Positions 6,534 through 12,745 of a stretch of DNA of 13,158 nucleotides are shown here, one piece after another. The stretch's first letter is position 1. Every line of letters begins with the position of its first letter. Below the pieces are notes generated by a model. The model worked only from the letters and a program-made list of their open reading frames with translations, did not search any database and was not told the DNA's origin. Both the position numbers and the translations under genes were made by a program. This stretch comes from VRUE01 sp036524775 (GTDB lineage Bacteria > Actinomycetota > Thermoleophilia > Solirubrobacterales > 70-9), in contig DATDBO010000052.1 in assembly GCA_036524775.1 (NCBI GenBank), positions 1 to 13,158 on the forward strand, in the 5' to 3' direction.

Positions 6534-7738
6534 AGTTCGTTCGCCTCGGCCATCACCGGTAGGAAGGCCTCGATCACGCGCTTGTTCGGGATGTAGCCAT
6601 CTGGCTGACGGCGGACGAGGCCCATCTTTACGACGGCGTTGATGTCTCTGGAGACCGTCTTGTCGGTCTTGCCGACGTACATCTCGAACAGCCCCGCGCT
6701 CAGCCTTGGCAGCTCTTCCCGAGACAGCGGGCGATCGAACTCGGACATCTCGAGCACGAGCTGGCGTTGGCGCAGCTGTGCCTGGCTCTTGGTTCGGCCG
6801 AACTGCTGATAGACGTACTGCTCCCAACGGTCGGCGAACTGCTGCTCGCGAATCTTGTCGAGCTGCTCGCGAAGACCATCAACAAAGCCCTGGAGCGCGT
6901 AGCGGACAAAGGACAGCACCTCGGTGTTCCCCCTGCTAGCCAGGCGAAGCTGTCGGTAGTACTCGCTCCGGGTCTGGTTGTAGTGATTGCTGAGAAGATG
7001 GGTTGCCGGCGTGGGGACGCTGGCTTCGAGCAGTATCCGAAGCTCCATCAGGCGCGCGGTTCGGCCGTTCCCGTCTCCGAACGGATGGATCCAGGCGATG
7101 TAGAGATGGGCAAGGATGGCCTTGATCAGTGCCATCGGCCGCTCCCAGCCAGAGCCGGGTGGAGTGAAGTCGGGCCCGTTGAGCCACTCCGAAAGATGGT
7201 CCAACAGGAATGCGCGGTCCTCTCGCGGGGCTCCAAGATAGCCGCCGACCTCGACTGCGTGCTCCGGAAACTCGCCCGGGACAACGCCCTCTTCCAGTTC
7301 GAGGTCTTTGAGGATGAGGCGGTTGTAGTTCTCGATAGTCGACCTGCTCATCGGTGGAGCCGCGCCGGCCACAAGCTCATCTTTGATCTGGTTGTAAGCG
7401 GCAATGATGTTGTCAATCTCCCGTCCCAGATACTCCCGCGAAGGCGGCAGATCGAGATGTCCCTCTACCCTCCGCCTCGCCTCCTCCTCGGAGAGCGTGT
7501 TTCCCTCAATCGCCGTCGTGGCCAGGACGCCCTTCGTCAGATAGACGTTGTGCATCTCCCGAGCCACGTCCGGATTGAGCAATGATCCGGCGACGTGAGC
7601 GATCTTCGAGCTCGCCTCGCCGAGCAACATCCACAGTTCCGGCGGCGCTTTCCTGAGATCCAGCCGGAAATCGATCCACGGATGAGTTTCCTCATAGGTC
7701 CGCCCGACCGTCGGTATGAGAGTCTGCCTCTCTGCCAT
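6530..7738 (-). CDS. Fic-family AMP-transferase with N-terminal inhibitory helix and C-terminal winged helix
   Basis: The 402-residue protein has the full Fic active-site loop HPFGDGNGR (His218 to Arg226), which transfers AMP from ATP to a protein hydroxyl (AMPylation). TTAIEGN at 74-80 fits the inhibitory motif (S/T)xxxE(G/N), with Glu78 expected to block ATP placement. This makes it a class II, self-inhibited Fic protein that needs no separate antitoxin. The flap EVGGYLGAPRED (163-174) precedes the loop. The C-terminal 80 residues form a winged-helix-like segment (KTVSRDINAVVKMGLVRR), as in many Fic/DOC proteins that may bind DNA. Asp222, often the metal-binding acidic residue, is present. 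The gene has a consensus TATAAT box 9 bases before its ATG. Its GC content looks somewhat lower than its neighbours', which may hint at transfer. The target is unknown. Confidence 0.93.
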   Translation of the reverse strand: MAERQTLIPTVGRTYEETHPWIDFRLDLRKAPPELWMLLGEASSKIAHVAGSLLNPDVAREMHNVYLTKGVLATTAIEGNTLSEEEARRRVEGHLDLPPSREYLGREIDNIIAAYNQIKDELVAGAAPPMSRSTIENYNRLILKDLELEEGVVPGEFPEHAVEVGGYLGAPREDRAFLLDHLSEWLNGPDFTPPGSGWERPMALIKAILAHLYIAWIHPFGDGNGRTARLMELRILLEASVPTPATHLLSNHYNQTRSEYYRQLRLASRGNTEVLSFVRYALQGFVDGLREQLDKIREQQFADRWEQYVYQQFGRTKSQAQLRQRQLVLEMSEFDRPLSREELPRLSAGLFEMYVGKTDKTVSRDINAVVKMGLVRRQPDGYIPNKRVIEAFLPVMAEANEL

Positions 7739-7747
7739 TGATACCCC

Positions 7748-7753
7748 ATTATA
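7748..7753 (-). promoter_or_regulatory. Consensus -10 box (TATAAT) of the Fic gene, leaderless geometry
   Basis: The minus strand reads TATAAT, 9 bases, ATG (7738-7736), with no Shine-Dalgarno in between. The message would start within about 3 bases of the ATG. It is the best -10 match in the window and sits in an AT-rich patch 8 bases beyond the stop of the upstream membrane gene. No good -35 hexamer is seen. Confidence 0.6.
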
Positions 7754-7760
7754 GAGGCGT

Positions 7761-9392
7761 TTACAGATTTTGGGGCCTAAATTTGTCCTCTCTAATGTCC
7801 CCGGACAGGGCGACCAGGAAGAGAGGATAGAACCAGACGATGTAGAGGTAGAACCAGTGTTGGGCCGTCAGCTGAAGGCCGATCAGTAGAGCGGCGCTCA
7901 GAGCGGCTACCTGCACGAGCGTCTTGCGGCGGGGAATGAAGGCAAAGGCGATCGCCAACGCTCCCGTCACTGCAAGGATTGCGATTCGAAGCGGGTCCAG
8001 GTTCACCTGTCCCCAGATGCTGAAGGGGGAGTCGCGGTCGGACTGGTAAGCGATGGTGCGGTCGTAGATGGCGCGCAGGCCCGGGTCGATCGCGGGCCAG
8101 AGCAAGAGGAGCGCGGCCGTTGCGAGAAAGGCGACGACGAAGAGTGCAGTGGTCCGCGGGCGGGCCCGGTAGGTAGCGAGCATCGGGGTCAGGACGATGG
8201 GGGCGAACTTGGTCAGGGTCGCGAGGGCTGCGAAGACGCCGCGGGCGGCGGGTCGCGCCGAGGCTAAGAGCACCGCTACCAGGAGCGCGGCGACCAGCGT
8301 GTCATTCGAGTTCGACTCCAACGCGTAGGCGGTATACGGGTAGGCAGCCCAGCCGAAGGCAAGGGTGGCGGCGAGCTTGCGGCCCGCGGGGCCGGGGCGG
8401 ATGCGGAGGCCGAGCCAGATCAGCAGGAAGAAGGCCGCCAGGTCGAAGGCGACCGCTGCGCCGTGGGCGGCGGGGAGGTCGTCCCAGCTGCCCTGCCAGG
8501 ACCAGATCAGCTCGGTGGGGACGTAGGCGAGGTAATTGGTCGGGCCGTAGGTGTCCCCCTGCGAGACGTCGGGCGGGAAGTTGTCGTAGACGGGCTCGCC
8601 GTGGGCGATCCGATCGGCGCCGACCACCCCCGCGTAGCCGACGTCGATCACCCCGGAGTCGCTCATGTTGAGGCCGACGCGAAAGCCCATCAGGAAGAGT
8701 GCGACGATCAGCAGCCACGCAGCCGGCCAGACCGGCCGCAGCCCCTCGCCCCGGCCGCGCAGCCCGATCCACAGTGCCCGCCCGAGCAGGTAGAGCAGCA
8801 CCGGGTAGACCAGCGGCACCGAGACGCCGACCTCGGCACGGTTGAAGAAGTAGTTCGACACCCCGAACCCCAGCAACACCACCAGATCGAGCGTCGCCAC
8901 CCGCCAGGGCCGCCGCCAATCGATCAGGCCGATCAAAAACAACACACACAACGGCAGGAACACGTACGGCGCATTCAGCTTGTGCCCGAACGCCCCCTCG
9001 TACCCCCGCGCCATCTTCCACAGCACCTGATATCCCGTCCACGACTCGCGCACCTCGCCGCTGCGCGGATCGACGATCGCCACCGCCACCTGGTCCACCC
9101 CGTCGAAGTACGCCACCTCCCAGCTCCCATCCACCATCGACGCGCTGTGCGTCAACCCCCCGCTCTCCTCCCGCTCCTCGACCACCTTCGCGTCCCGATC
9201 AGCCGCCCGCACCGCTTCGGATGCACTCACTTCCGAGGCCTGCGCCGGGGATGCGGTCAGAAGTACGAGTGGGATAAGGAGCCGGGGGATGGCACGAGAG
9301 TGCCTCGCGAAGCGGCCCCGGCAAGGTGATTCCCGCCGCGAAGCGGCCCCAGATTCCACCGCCGAAGGCGGTGGTGGGCACTGTCGTGCCAT
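7761..9392 (-). CDS. Polytopic GT-C/GT87-like membrane protein with PepSY-like extracytoplasmic domain
   Basis: From ATG 9392 the protein has 543 residues. Residues 1-38 are encoded by repeat element E2. A signal-peptide-like segment follows (LLIPLVLLTASPAQA, 38-52). Residues about 55-125 resemble a PepSY domain (GSWEVAYFDGVDQVAVAIVD then SGEVRESWTGYQV). At least nine hydrophobic helices run from about 142 to 530. The loop DVSQGDTYGPTNYLAYVP (275-292) and the overall layout recall DUF2029/GT87 polyprenyl-phosphate-dependent glycosyltransferases, which work on the outer face of the membrane; this is a fold-level suggestion. SD GGAG at 9400-9403 lies 7 bases before the ATG, next to the upstream gene's TGA, favouring this start. 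No ATG or TTG was found between the element and the hydrophobic segment. The substrate is unknown. Confidence 0.72.
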   Translation of the reverse strand: MARQCPPPPSAVESGAASRRESPCRGRFARHSRAIPRLLIPLVLLTASPAQASEVSASEAVRAADRDAKVVEEREESGGLTHSASMVDGSWEVAYFDGVDQVAVAIVDPRSGEVRESWTGYQVLWKMARGYEGAFGHKLNAPYVFLPLCVLFLIGLIDWRRPWRVATLDLVVLLGFGVSNYFFNRAEVGVSVPLVYPVLLYLLGRALWIGLRGRGEGLRPVWPAAWLLIVALFLMGFRVGLNMSDSGVIDVGYAGVVGADRIAHGEPVYDNFPPDVSQGDTYGPTNYLAYVPTELIWSWQGSWDDLPAAHGAAVAFDLAAFFLLIWLGLRIRPGPAGRKLAATLAFGWAAYPYTAYALESNSNDTLVAALLVAVLLASARPAARGVFAALATLTKFAPIVLTPMLATYRARPRTTALFVVAFLATAALLLLWPAIDPGLRAIYDRTIAYQSDRDSPFSIWGQVNLDPLRIAILAVTGALAIAFAFIPRRKTLVQVAALSAALLIGLQLTAQHWFYLYIVWFYPLFLVALSGDIREDKFRPQNL

Positions 9393-9403
9393 CCCCCGGC
9401 TCC
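9278..9403 (-). repeat. Dispersed structured repeat, copy E2: 20-bp perfect inverted repeat around the start of the membrane gene
   Basis: The arm GGAGCCGGGGGATGGCACGA (9278-9297, plus strand) is perfectly complementary to 9384-9403. A single mismatch is followed by AGTGCC (9299-9304) pairing GGCACT (9377-9382). Inside lie a hairpin CCACCGCC-GAA-GGCGGTGG (9357-9375) and a core that, read on the minus strand, aligns with E1. The shared parts include GCTTCGC, ATCACC, CCGGGGC and CGCTTCGCGAGGCAC. The minus-strand upstream arm contains the Shine-Dalgarno and ATG of the membrane gene, and the element starts one base after the stop codon of the phosphodiesterase gene. In mRNA the arms could pair and hide that start. 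Confidence 0.85.
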
Positions 9404-9405
9404 TC
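9400..9405 (-). promoter_or_regulatory. Shine-Dalgarno of the membrane glycosyltransferase-like gene
   Basis: The minus strand reads TGAGGAG, seven bases, ATG. The GAGGAG overlaps the TGA stop of the phosphodiesterase gene, so translation of the two genes is probably coupled. The GGAG part and the ATG both lie in the outer arm of repeat E2. Confidence 0.6.
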
Positions 9406-10870
9406 ACATCACCCCGAAGTGATTGAGCACCACCGGCGCCACGTCGCGCAGCGTCCACTGCTCGCGCTCGCCGGCATCTTTGGGTCCACAGCCGACGAAC
9501 AGGAGCGGGCCCAGCGAGTCGCCGGCATGCAGCGAGCCGTGGCTGCCGCCACCCGCGTGGCTGACCCCTCCCCAGTCGACCGCCTCGTAGCCCGGCGCAA
9601 GGGAGATGATGAAGTCGCCTGCCTGGGGCGCCGTGAGCGCGGCGTGCACGCGGGCAAGCGCGTCGGGGTACTCGTCGCTGCGAAAGACGCCGCCCTCGAC
9701 GGTCCCGGCAAGCGCACCCGGATCGCCGTCCAGCTGCCAGCTCGTGTCGCGCAAGTCAGCGATGGGACCGCCGGGGTGAAACCTCAGCCGATCCTCGCCG
9801 CGCTCAACCACCGCGAACCGTCCGTCGAGCCGGCACACCAAATCGATCCCTTCGGTGTCCACGAGCCGCTGCCTCACCTCGTCGGGGTCGGCTCGCTCGC
9901 CCTCGCCCGGCAAGACGTAGACGTGCGCCGCCCGGCCGGTCGGGCTGACCGCCAGCTGCGCCAGCTCGGGACGGTCGTCCGAGGGCGCCAGCACGGTCCA
10001 CTCGCGGGCGAGGAGCTCGGCCAGCGGCAGGCCGCGGGAAACCGGCGTCTGGGCGTGGTCGGCTAGCAGGATCAGCGCGTGGTCGGCAAGGAATGCCTCC
10101 ATCCCACCGCCCGCCTCGACCAGCTTGCCGAGGCAGTGGTCGGCCTTGGCGATCGACTCGACGCTCGCCTCGGGCCCGTGGCGGTGCGAGTAGTTGTCGT
10201 TGTCGGGCAGCGAGAGGAGCAGGAAGTCGTAGTCGCCCGCCCGCTCCAGCTCGACCGCGCAGCAGGCCGAGTAGCCGTCGCGGCCGCCGGGGATCGAGGT
10301 CGGCTTGCAGGGCACCTCGCGGCTGGCGTAGAGCTCGCCGTAGAAGAGCTCGTCCGGCCCCCAGGTGTGGTGGCGGAACTTGAGCCGCGTCGTCTCCACC
10401 GCGCGCCGCATCAGCCCCTCGAGTGAGACCTGGTGGCGCCGGCGGCCGCGGTAGATCAAGAACGGCGTGCAGGCGGTGCGCACGCCGGCGTCGCCGAGGC
10501 GCTCGAAGAGGGTTTCGGCCGCCGGGTTGAGGTGGGCGAGGTTCATGTTGTAGACGAGGTCGTAGAGGGCGCGGAAGACGCCGACCGTGCGGGTCGCCTC
10601 GAGCGAGGACCCGTACTCCACATAGCGCCGCTCGAGCCGGTGGTACCAGTTCATGCCGCTGATCCAGTGGCGGTCGGCGGCCACCCCGGTGACCATCTCG
10701 GCGCAGGCGACCGGCGTCACCGAGGGGAAGCTGGAGACGCAGTCGGGGACGAGCACGCCGCGCTCGAGCAGGGCGCCGAAAGTCGGCGCGCGCTCCTCGC
10801 GCACGGCCCGTTCGAGCATGTCGGTCCGCAGCGAGTCGACGTAGGTGAGGACGAGCTTCTTCGCCGGCAT
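9404..10870 (-). CDS. Type I phosphodiesterase/nucleotide pyrophosphatase family protein (alkaline-phosphatase superfamily)
   Basis: A 488-residue metal-dependent hydrolase. The expected two-metal site is readable: Asp12 (LTYVDSLRTDML), Thr52 as nucleophile in FPSVTPVAC, Asp225 and His229 in DNDNYSHRHGP, Asp271-His272 in LLADHAQT, and a late histidine in GGSHGSLH. The spacing Asp225-x3-His229-x2-GP matches nucleotide pyrophosphatase/phosphodiesterases. The protein starts directly on the first strand (MPAKKLVLTYVD) with no signal peptide, so it appears cytosolic, unlike many relatives. The frame stays open upstream to 12361, but that is antisense to the small membrane protein and aminotransferase genes. 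The ATG at 10870 gives the family N-terminus. Its stop touches the next gene's Shine-Dalgarno, so it likely shares an operon with the membrane protein downstream. The substrate is unknown. Confidence 0.88.
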   Translation of the reverse strand: MPAKKLVLTYVDSLRTDMLERAVREERAPTFGALLERGVLVPDCVSSFPSVTPVACAEMVTGVAADRHWISGMNWYHRLERRYVEYGSSLEATRTVGVFRALYDLVYNMNLAHLNPAAETLFERLGDAGVRTACTPFLIYRGRRRHQVSLEGLMRRAVETTRLKFRHHTWGPDELFYGELYASREVPCKPTSIPGGRDGYSACCAVELERAGDYDFLLLSLPDNDNYSHRHGPEASVESIAKADHCLGKLVEAGGGMEAFLADHALILLADHAQTPVSRGLPLAELLAREWTVLAPSDDRPELAQLAVSPTGRAAHVYVLPGEGERADPDEVRQRLVDTEGIDLVCRLDGRFAVVERGEDRLRFHPGGPIADLRDTSWQLDGDPGALAGTVEGGVFRSDEYPDALARVHAALTAPQAGDFIISLAPGYEAVDWGGVSHAGGGSHGSLHAGDSLGPLLFVGCGPKDAGEREQWTLRDVAPVVLNHFGVM

Positions 10871-10905
10871 CTCGGCGAATGATGAAGCGCGGCCGGGAGG
10901 CGAGA

Positions 10906-11340
10906 CTAGCGGAGCACCCGCAGGCCGGCGTGCTTGCGCTGCGCGCGCCGGTGCCGGGCGGCGCCCAGCCAGACCAGCGCGACGATCACGAGCAGCGTCA
11001 GCAGCGGCAACAGCAGCGCCGCCGCGACGACGACCAGCGCCGCCAGCGAGACGAGGAAGCCGAGGGCGCCGCCGCGACCCCCCTCGCGGCGGGCGGCGCC
11101 GCTGACGACGTCGCTGATCACGAGGCAGCCGAGCACCGCGCCGAGGGCGCAGAAGACAGCGCCGGCGAGGTTGCCCAGATCGGCCGTCCCGGCGAGCAGG
11201 AAGCCGACGGCGAGGCCGATCGCGACGGCAAGGACGGTCATCCGGCCGCGTGCCGAGCCGCGCGTGCCGGTCGTGCCGGCGAGCATGCCGATCGCGATGC
11301 CGATGCCGAGCTCCAGCCCGGCTCCCTCGAGGAAGCTCAC
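10906..11340 (-). CDS. Small hydrophobic membrane protein, function unknown
   Basis: A 144-residue protein starting at GTG 11340. Four or five hydrophobic segments are visible: about 8-22, 34-51, 56-80 and a long stretch 92-126 that could be two helices. Small-residue GxxxG-like spacings are frequent (GIGIAIG, AVAIGLAVG, GAVLG). The C-terminus is strongly basic (RHRRAQRKHAGLRVLR) and so probably cytoplasmic. I do not recognise a family. The gene is 35 bases upstream of the phosphodiesterase gene on the same strand and probably heads that operon. It diverges from the aminotransferase gene with only 22 bases between the starts. The hydrophobicity pattern and the -10 box support a real gene rather than an antisense open frame. 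Confidence 0.7.
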   Translation of the reverse strand: MSFLEGAGLELGIGIAIGMLAGTTGTRGSARGRMTVLAVAIGLAVGFLLAGTADLGNLAGAVFCALGAVLGCLVISDVVSGAARREGGRGGALGFLVSLAALVVVAAALLLPLLTLLVIVALVWLGAARHRRAQRKHAGLRVLR

Positions 11341-11346
11341 GGCAAA

Positions 11347-11352
11347 AACCTA
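11347..11352 (-). promoter_or_regulatory. Putative -10 box of the small membrane protein gene
   Basis: The minus strand reads TAGGTT, 6 bases, GTG. It overlaps by two bases the -10 box of the divergent aminotransferase gene, so the two promoters probably compete for polymerase. Confidence 0.4.
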
Positions 11353-11356
11353 CACT
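11351..11356 (+). promoter_or_regulatory. Putative -10 box of the aminotransferase gene
   Basis: TACACT is followed by 6 bases and the ATG at 11363. No Shine-Dalgarno is present, so a leaderless message is likely. No strong -35 hexamer is seen; that region would lie in the divergent neighbour. Confidence 0.45.
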
Positions 11357-11362
11357 CCAGGG

Positions 11363-12745
11363 ATGGAAGAGACGCCGCACCGGCGCCGCGCCCACACCCG
11401 GACCCGCGATCTGGAGCGCTACGCCGGCCTCTTCGCCGCGCGGACCGGGGTGATGCGCTCCTCGGCGATGCGGGACCTGATGGCGATCACGGCGCGGCCG
11501 GAGGTGATCTCGCTGGCGGGCGGCCTGCCCGACACCTCGACCTTCCCCGCCGCGACCTTCGCCGCGCAGATGACCCGGATCGCGCAGGAGTCGACCGCGG
11601 AGGCGCTCCAGTACGGGCCGACCGAGGGCTTCGCCGAGACGGTCGATTGCATCCTCGAGGTGATGGGCGAGGAGGGCATGCTGCCCGACCCCGACGACGT
11701 GATCGTCACCACCGGCGGCCAGCAGGCGATCGACCTGATCTGCAAGACGCTGGTCGACCCCGGCGACGTCGTCGTCTGCGAGGCGCCCACCTACCCGGGC
11801 GCGGTGCCGGTCTTCTGCAGCTACCAGGCGGAGACGATCCAGATCGAGTGCGATGCCGAGGGGATGCGGATCGAGCAGCTGGAAGAAGTGCTCACGCGGC
11901 TCGACGGCGAGGGCCGACGGCCCAAATTCGTCTACTCGGTGCCGAGCTTCCAGAACCCCGCCGGGGTGACGATGTCGCTCGAGCGGCGGCGGCGTCTGGT
12001 CGAGCTGGCGCGGCAGCGCGAGCTGCTCGTCGTCGAGGACAACCCCTACGGCCTGCTGCGCTTCGCCGGCGAGCCGCTGCCGCCGCTCTACCAGCTCGAC
12101 GGCGGGGACTTCGTCATCTACGTCGGCACGTTCTCCAAGATCCTCTCGCCGGGCATCCGCCTCGGCTGGGCGGTGGCGCCGCCGCCGGTGATGGAGAAGA
12201 TCGTGCTCGGCAAGCAGACCTCCGACCTCTGCACCTCGACCCTCACCCAGCACTTCGTCCGCGAGTACTTCGCCGAAGGGCGCTGGCGCGAGTACGTCGC
12301 CGACCTGGTCGAGATCTACCGCGGTCGGCGCGACACGATGCTGGCGGCGCTGCGCGAGCACTTCCCCGCGCAGGCGACCTGGACCGAGCCGCAGGGCGGC
12401 CTCTTCATCTGGGCGACCCTGCCCGAGTACATCGACACCGGCGACCTGCTGGCCAAGGCGCTGCGCGAGGACGTCGCCTTCGTCCCCGGCCAGGCCGCCT
12501 TCGTCGACGAGGGGCGCGGGCGCAGCTCGATGCGGCTCAACTTCTCCGGCGTGGGTGAGGTGGAGATCCGCGAGGGCGTGCGGCGGATCGGCAAGGCGGT
12601 CGCCGAGCAGGTCGAGCTGTACGGAGCTTTGACAGGCGAGCAGGAAGCGGTGCCCGAGCCCGAGGCGCAGCCGGCGGCGACGGGCGAGGAGGAGGGATCC
12701 GCCGACGTGCTCCCCTTCCGCAAGACCGGCGAGGGCTCGGCTTGA
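11363..12745 (+). CDS. Fold-type I PLP-dependent aminotransferase (LysN/2-aminoadipate transaminase-like)
   Basis: A 460-residue enzyme of aminotransferase class I/II in the MocR/LysN branch, without the DNA-binding domain of MocR regulators. Motifs in order: ISLAGGLPDTSTFP (49-62), LQYGPTEGF (82-90), TTGGQQAIDLI (116-126) for PLP-phosphate contact, SVPSFQNPAG (192-201) with Asn198, VVEDNPYGLL (223-232) with Asp226, and GTFSKILSPGIRLGW (255-269), where Lys259 forms the PLP Schiff base. Relatives use 2-aminoadipate, aromatic or branched amino acids with 2-oxoglutarate; which applies here cannot be told. About 40 residues at the C-terminus (from QEAVPEPEAQP) are an acidic, Ala/Pro-rich tail beyond the usual fold. 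Its stop TGA overlaps the TTG start of the D-Ala-D-Ala ligase gene, implying coupled synthesis. The ATG at 11363 is chosen because of the TACACT box and the divergent neighbour. Confidence 0.9.
   Translation: MEETPHRRRAHTRTRDLERYAGLFAARTGVMRSSAMRDLMAITARPEVISLAGGLPDTSTFPAATFAAQMTRIAQESTAEALQYGPTEGFAETVDCILEVMGEEGMLPDPDDVIVTTGGQQAIDLICKTLVDPGDVVVCEAPTYPGAVPVFCSYQAETIQIECDAEGMRIEQLEEVLTRLDGEGRRPKFVYSVPSFQNPAGVTMSLERRRRLVELARQRELLVVEDNPYGLLRFAGEPLPPLYQLDGGDFVIYVGTFSKILSPGIRLGWAVAPPPVMEKIVLGKQTSDLCTSTLTQHFVREYFAEGRWREYVADLVEIYRGRRDTMLAALREHFPAQATWTEPQGGLFIWATLPEYIDTGDLLAKALREDVAFVPGQAAFVDEGRGRSSMRLNFSGVGEVEIREGVRRIGKAVAEQVELYGALTGEQEAVPEPEAQPAATGEEEGSADVLPFRKTGEGSA
12731..12735 (+). promoter_or_regulatory. 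Shine-Dalgarno of the D-Ala-D-Ala ligase gene
   Basis: GAGGG lies 6 bases before the TTG at 12742, inside the end of the aminotransferase gene. It supports the TTG start, which overlaps the upstream stop as TTGA. Confidence 0.5.

Noticed and set aside
2898..9408. TCACA immediately outside one end of both repeats (2898-2902 and 9404-9408) as a target-site motif
   Set aside because: It is only five bases long, does not appear at the other ends, and at E2 is explained by the stop codon of the phosphodiesterase gene.
9393..9458. Longer N-terminus for the membrane gene starting at 9458
   Set aside because: It would overlap the phosphodiesterase gene by 55 bases and lacks a ribosome-binding site, whereas ATG 9392 has GAGGAG at good spacing.
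10871..12361. Upstream half of the long minus-strand frame that ends in the phosphodiesterase
   Set aside because: It is antisense to the aminotransferase and overlaps the small membrane gene in another frame. The phosphodiesterase fold begins exactly at the ATG at 10870.
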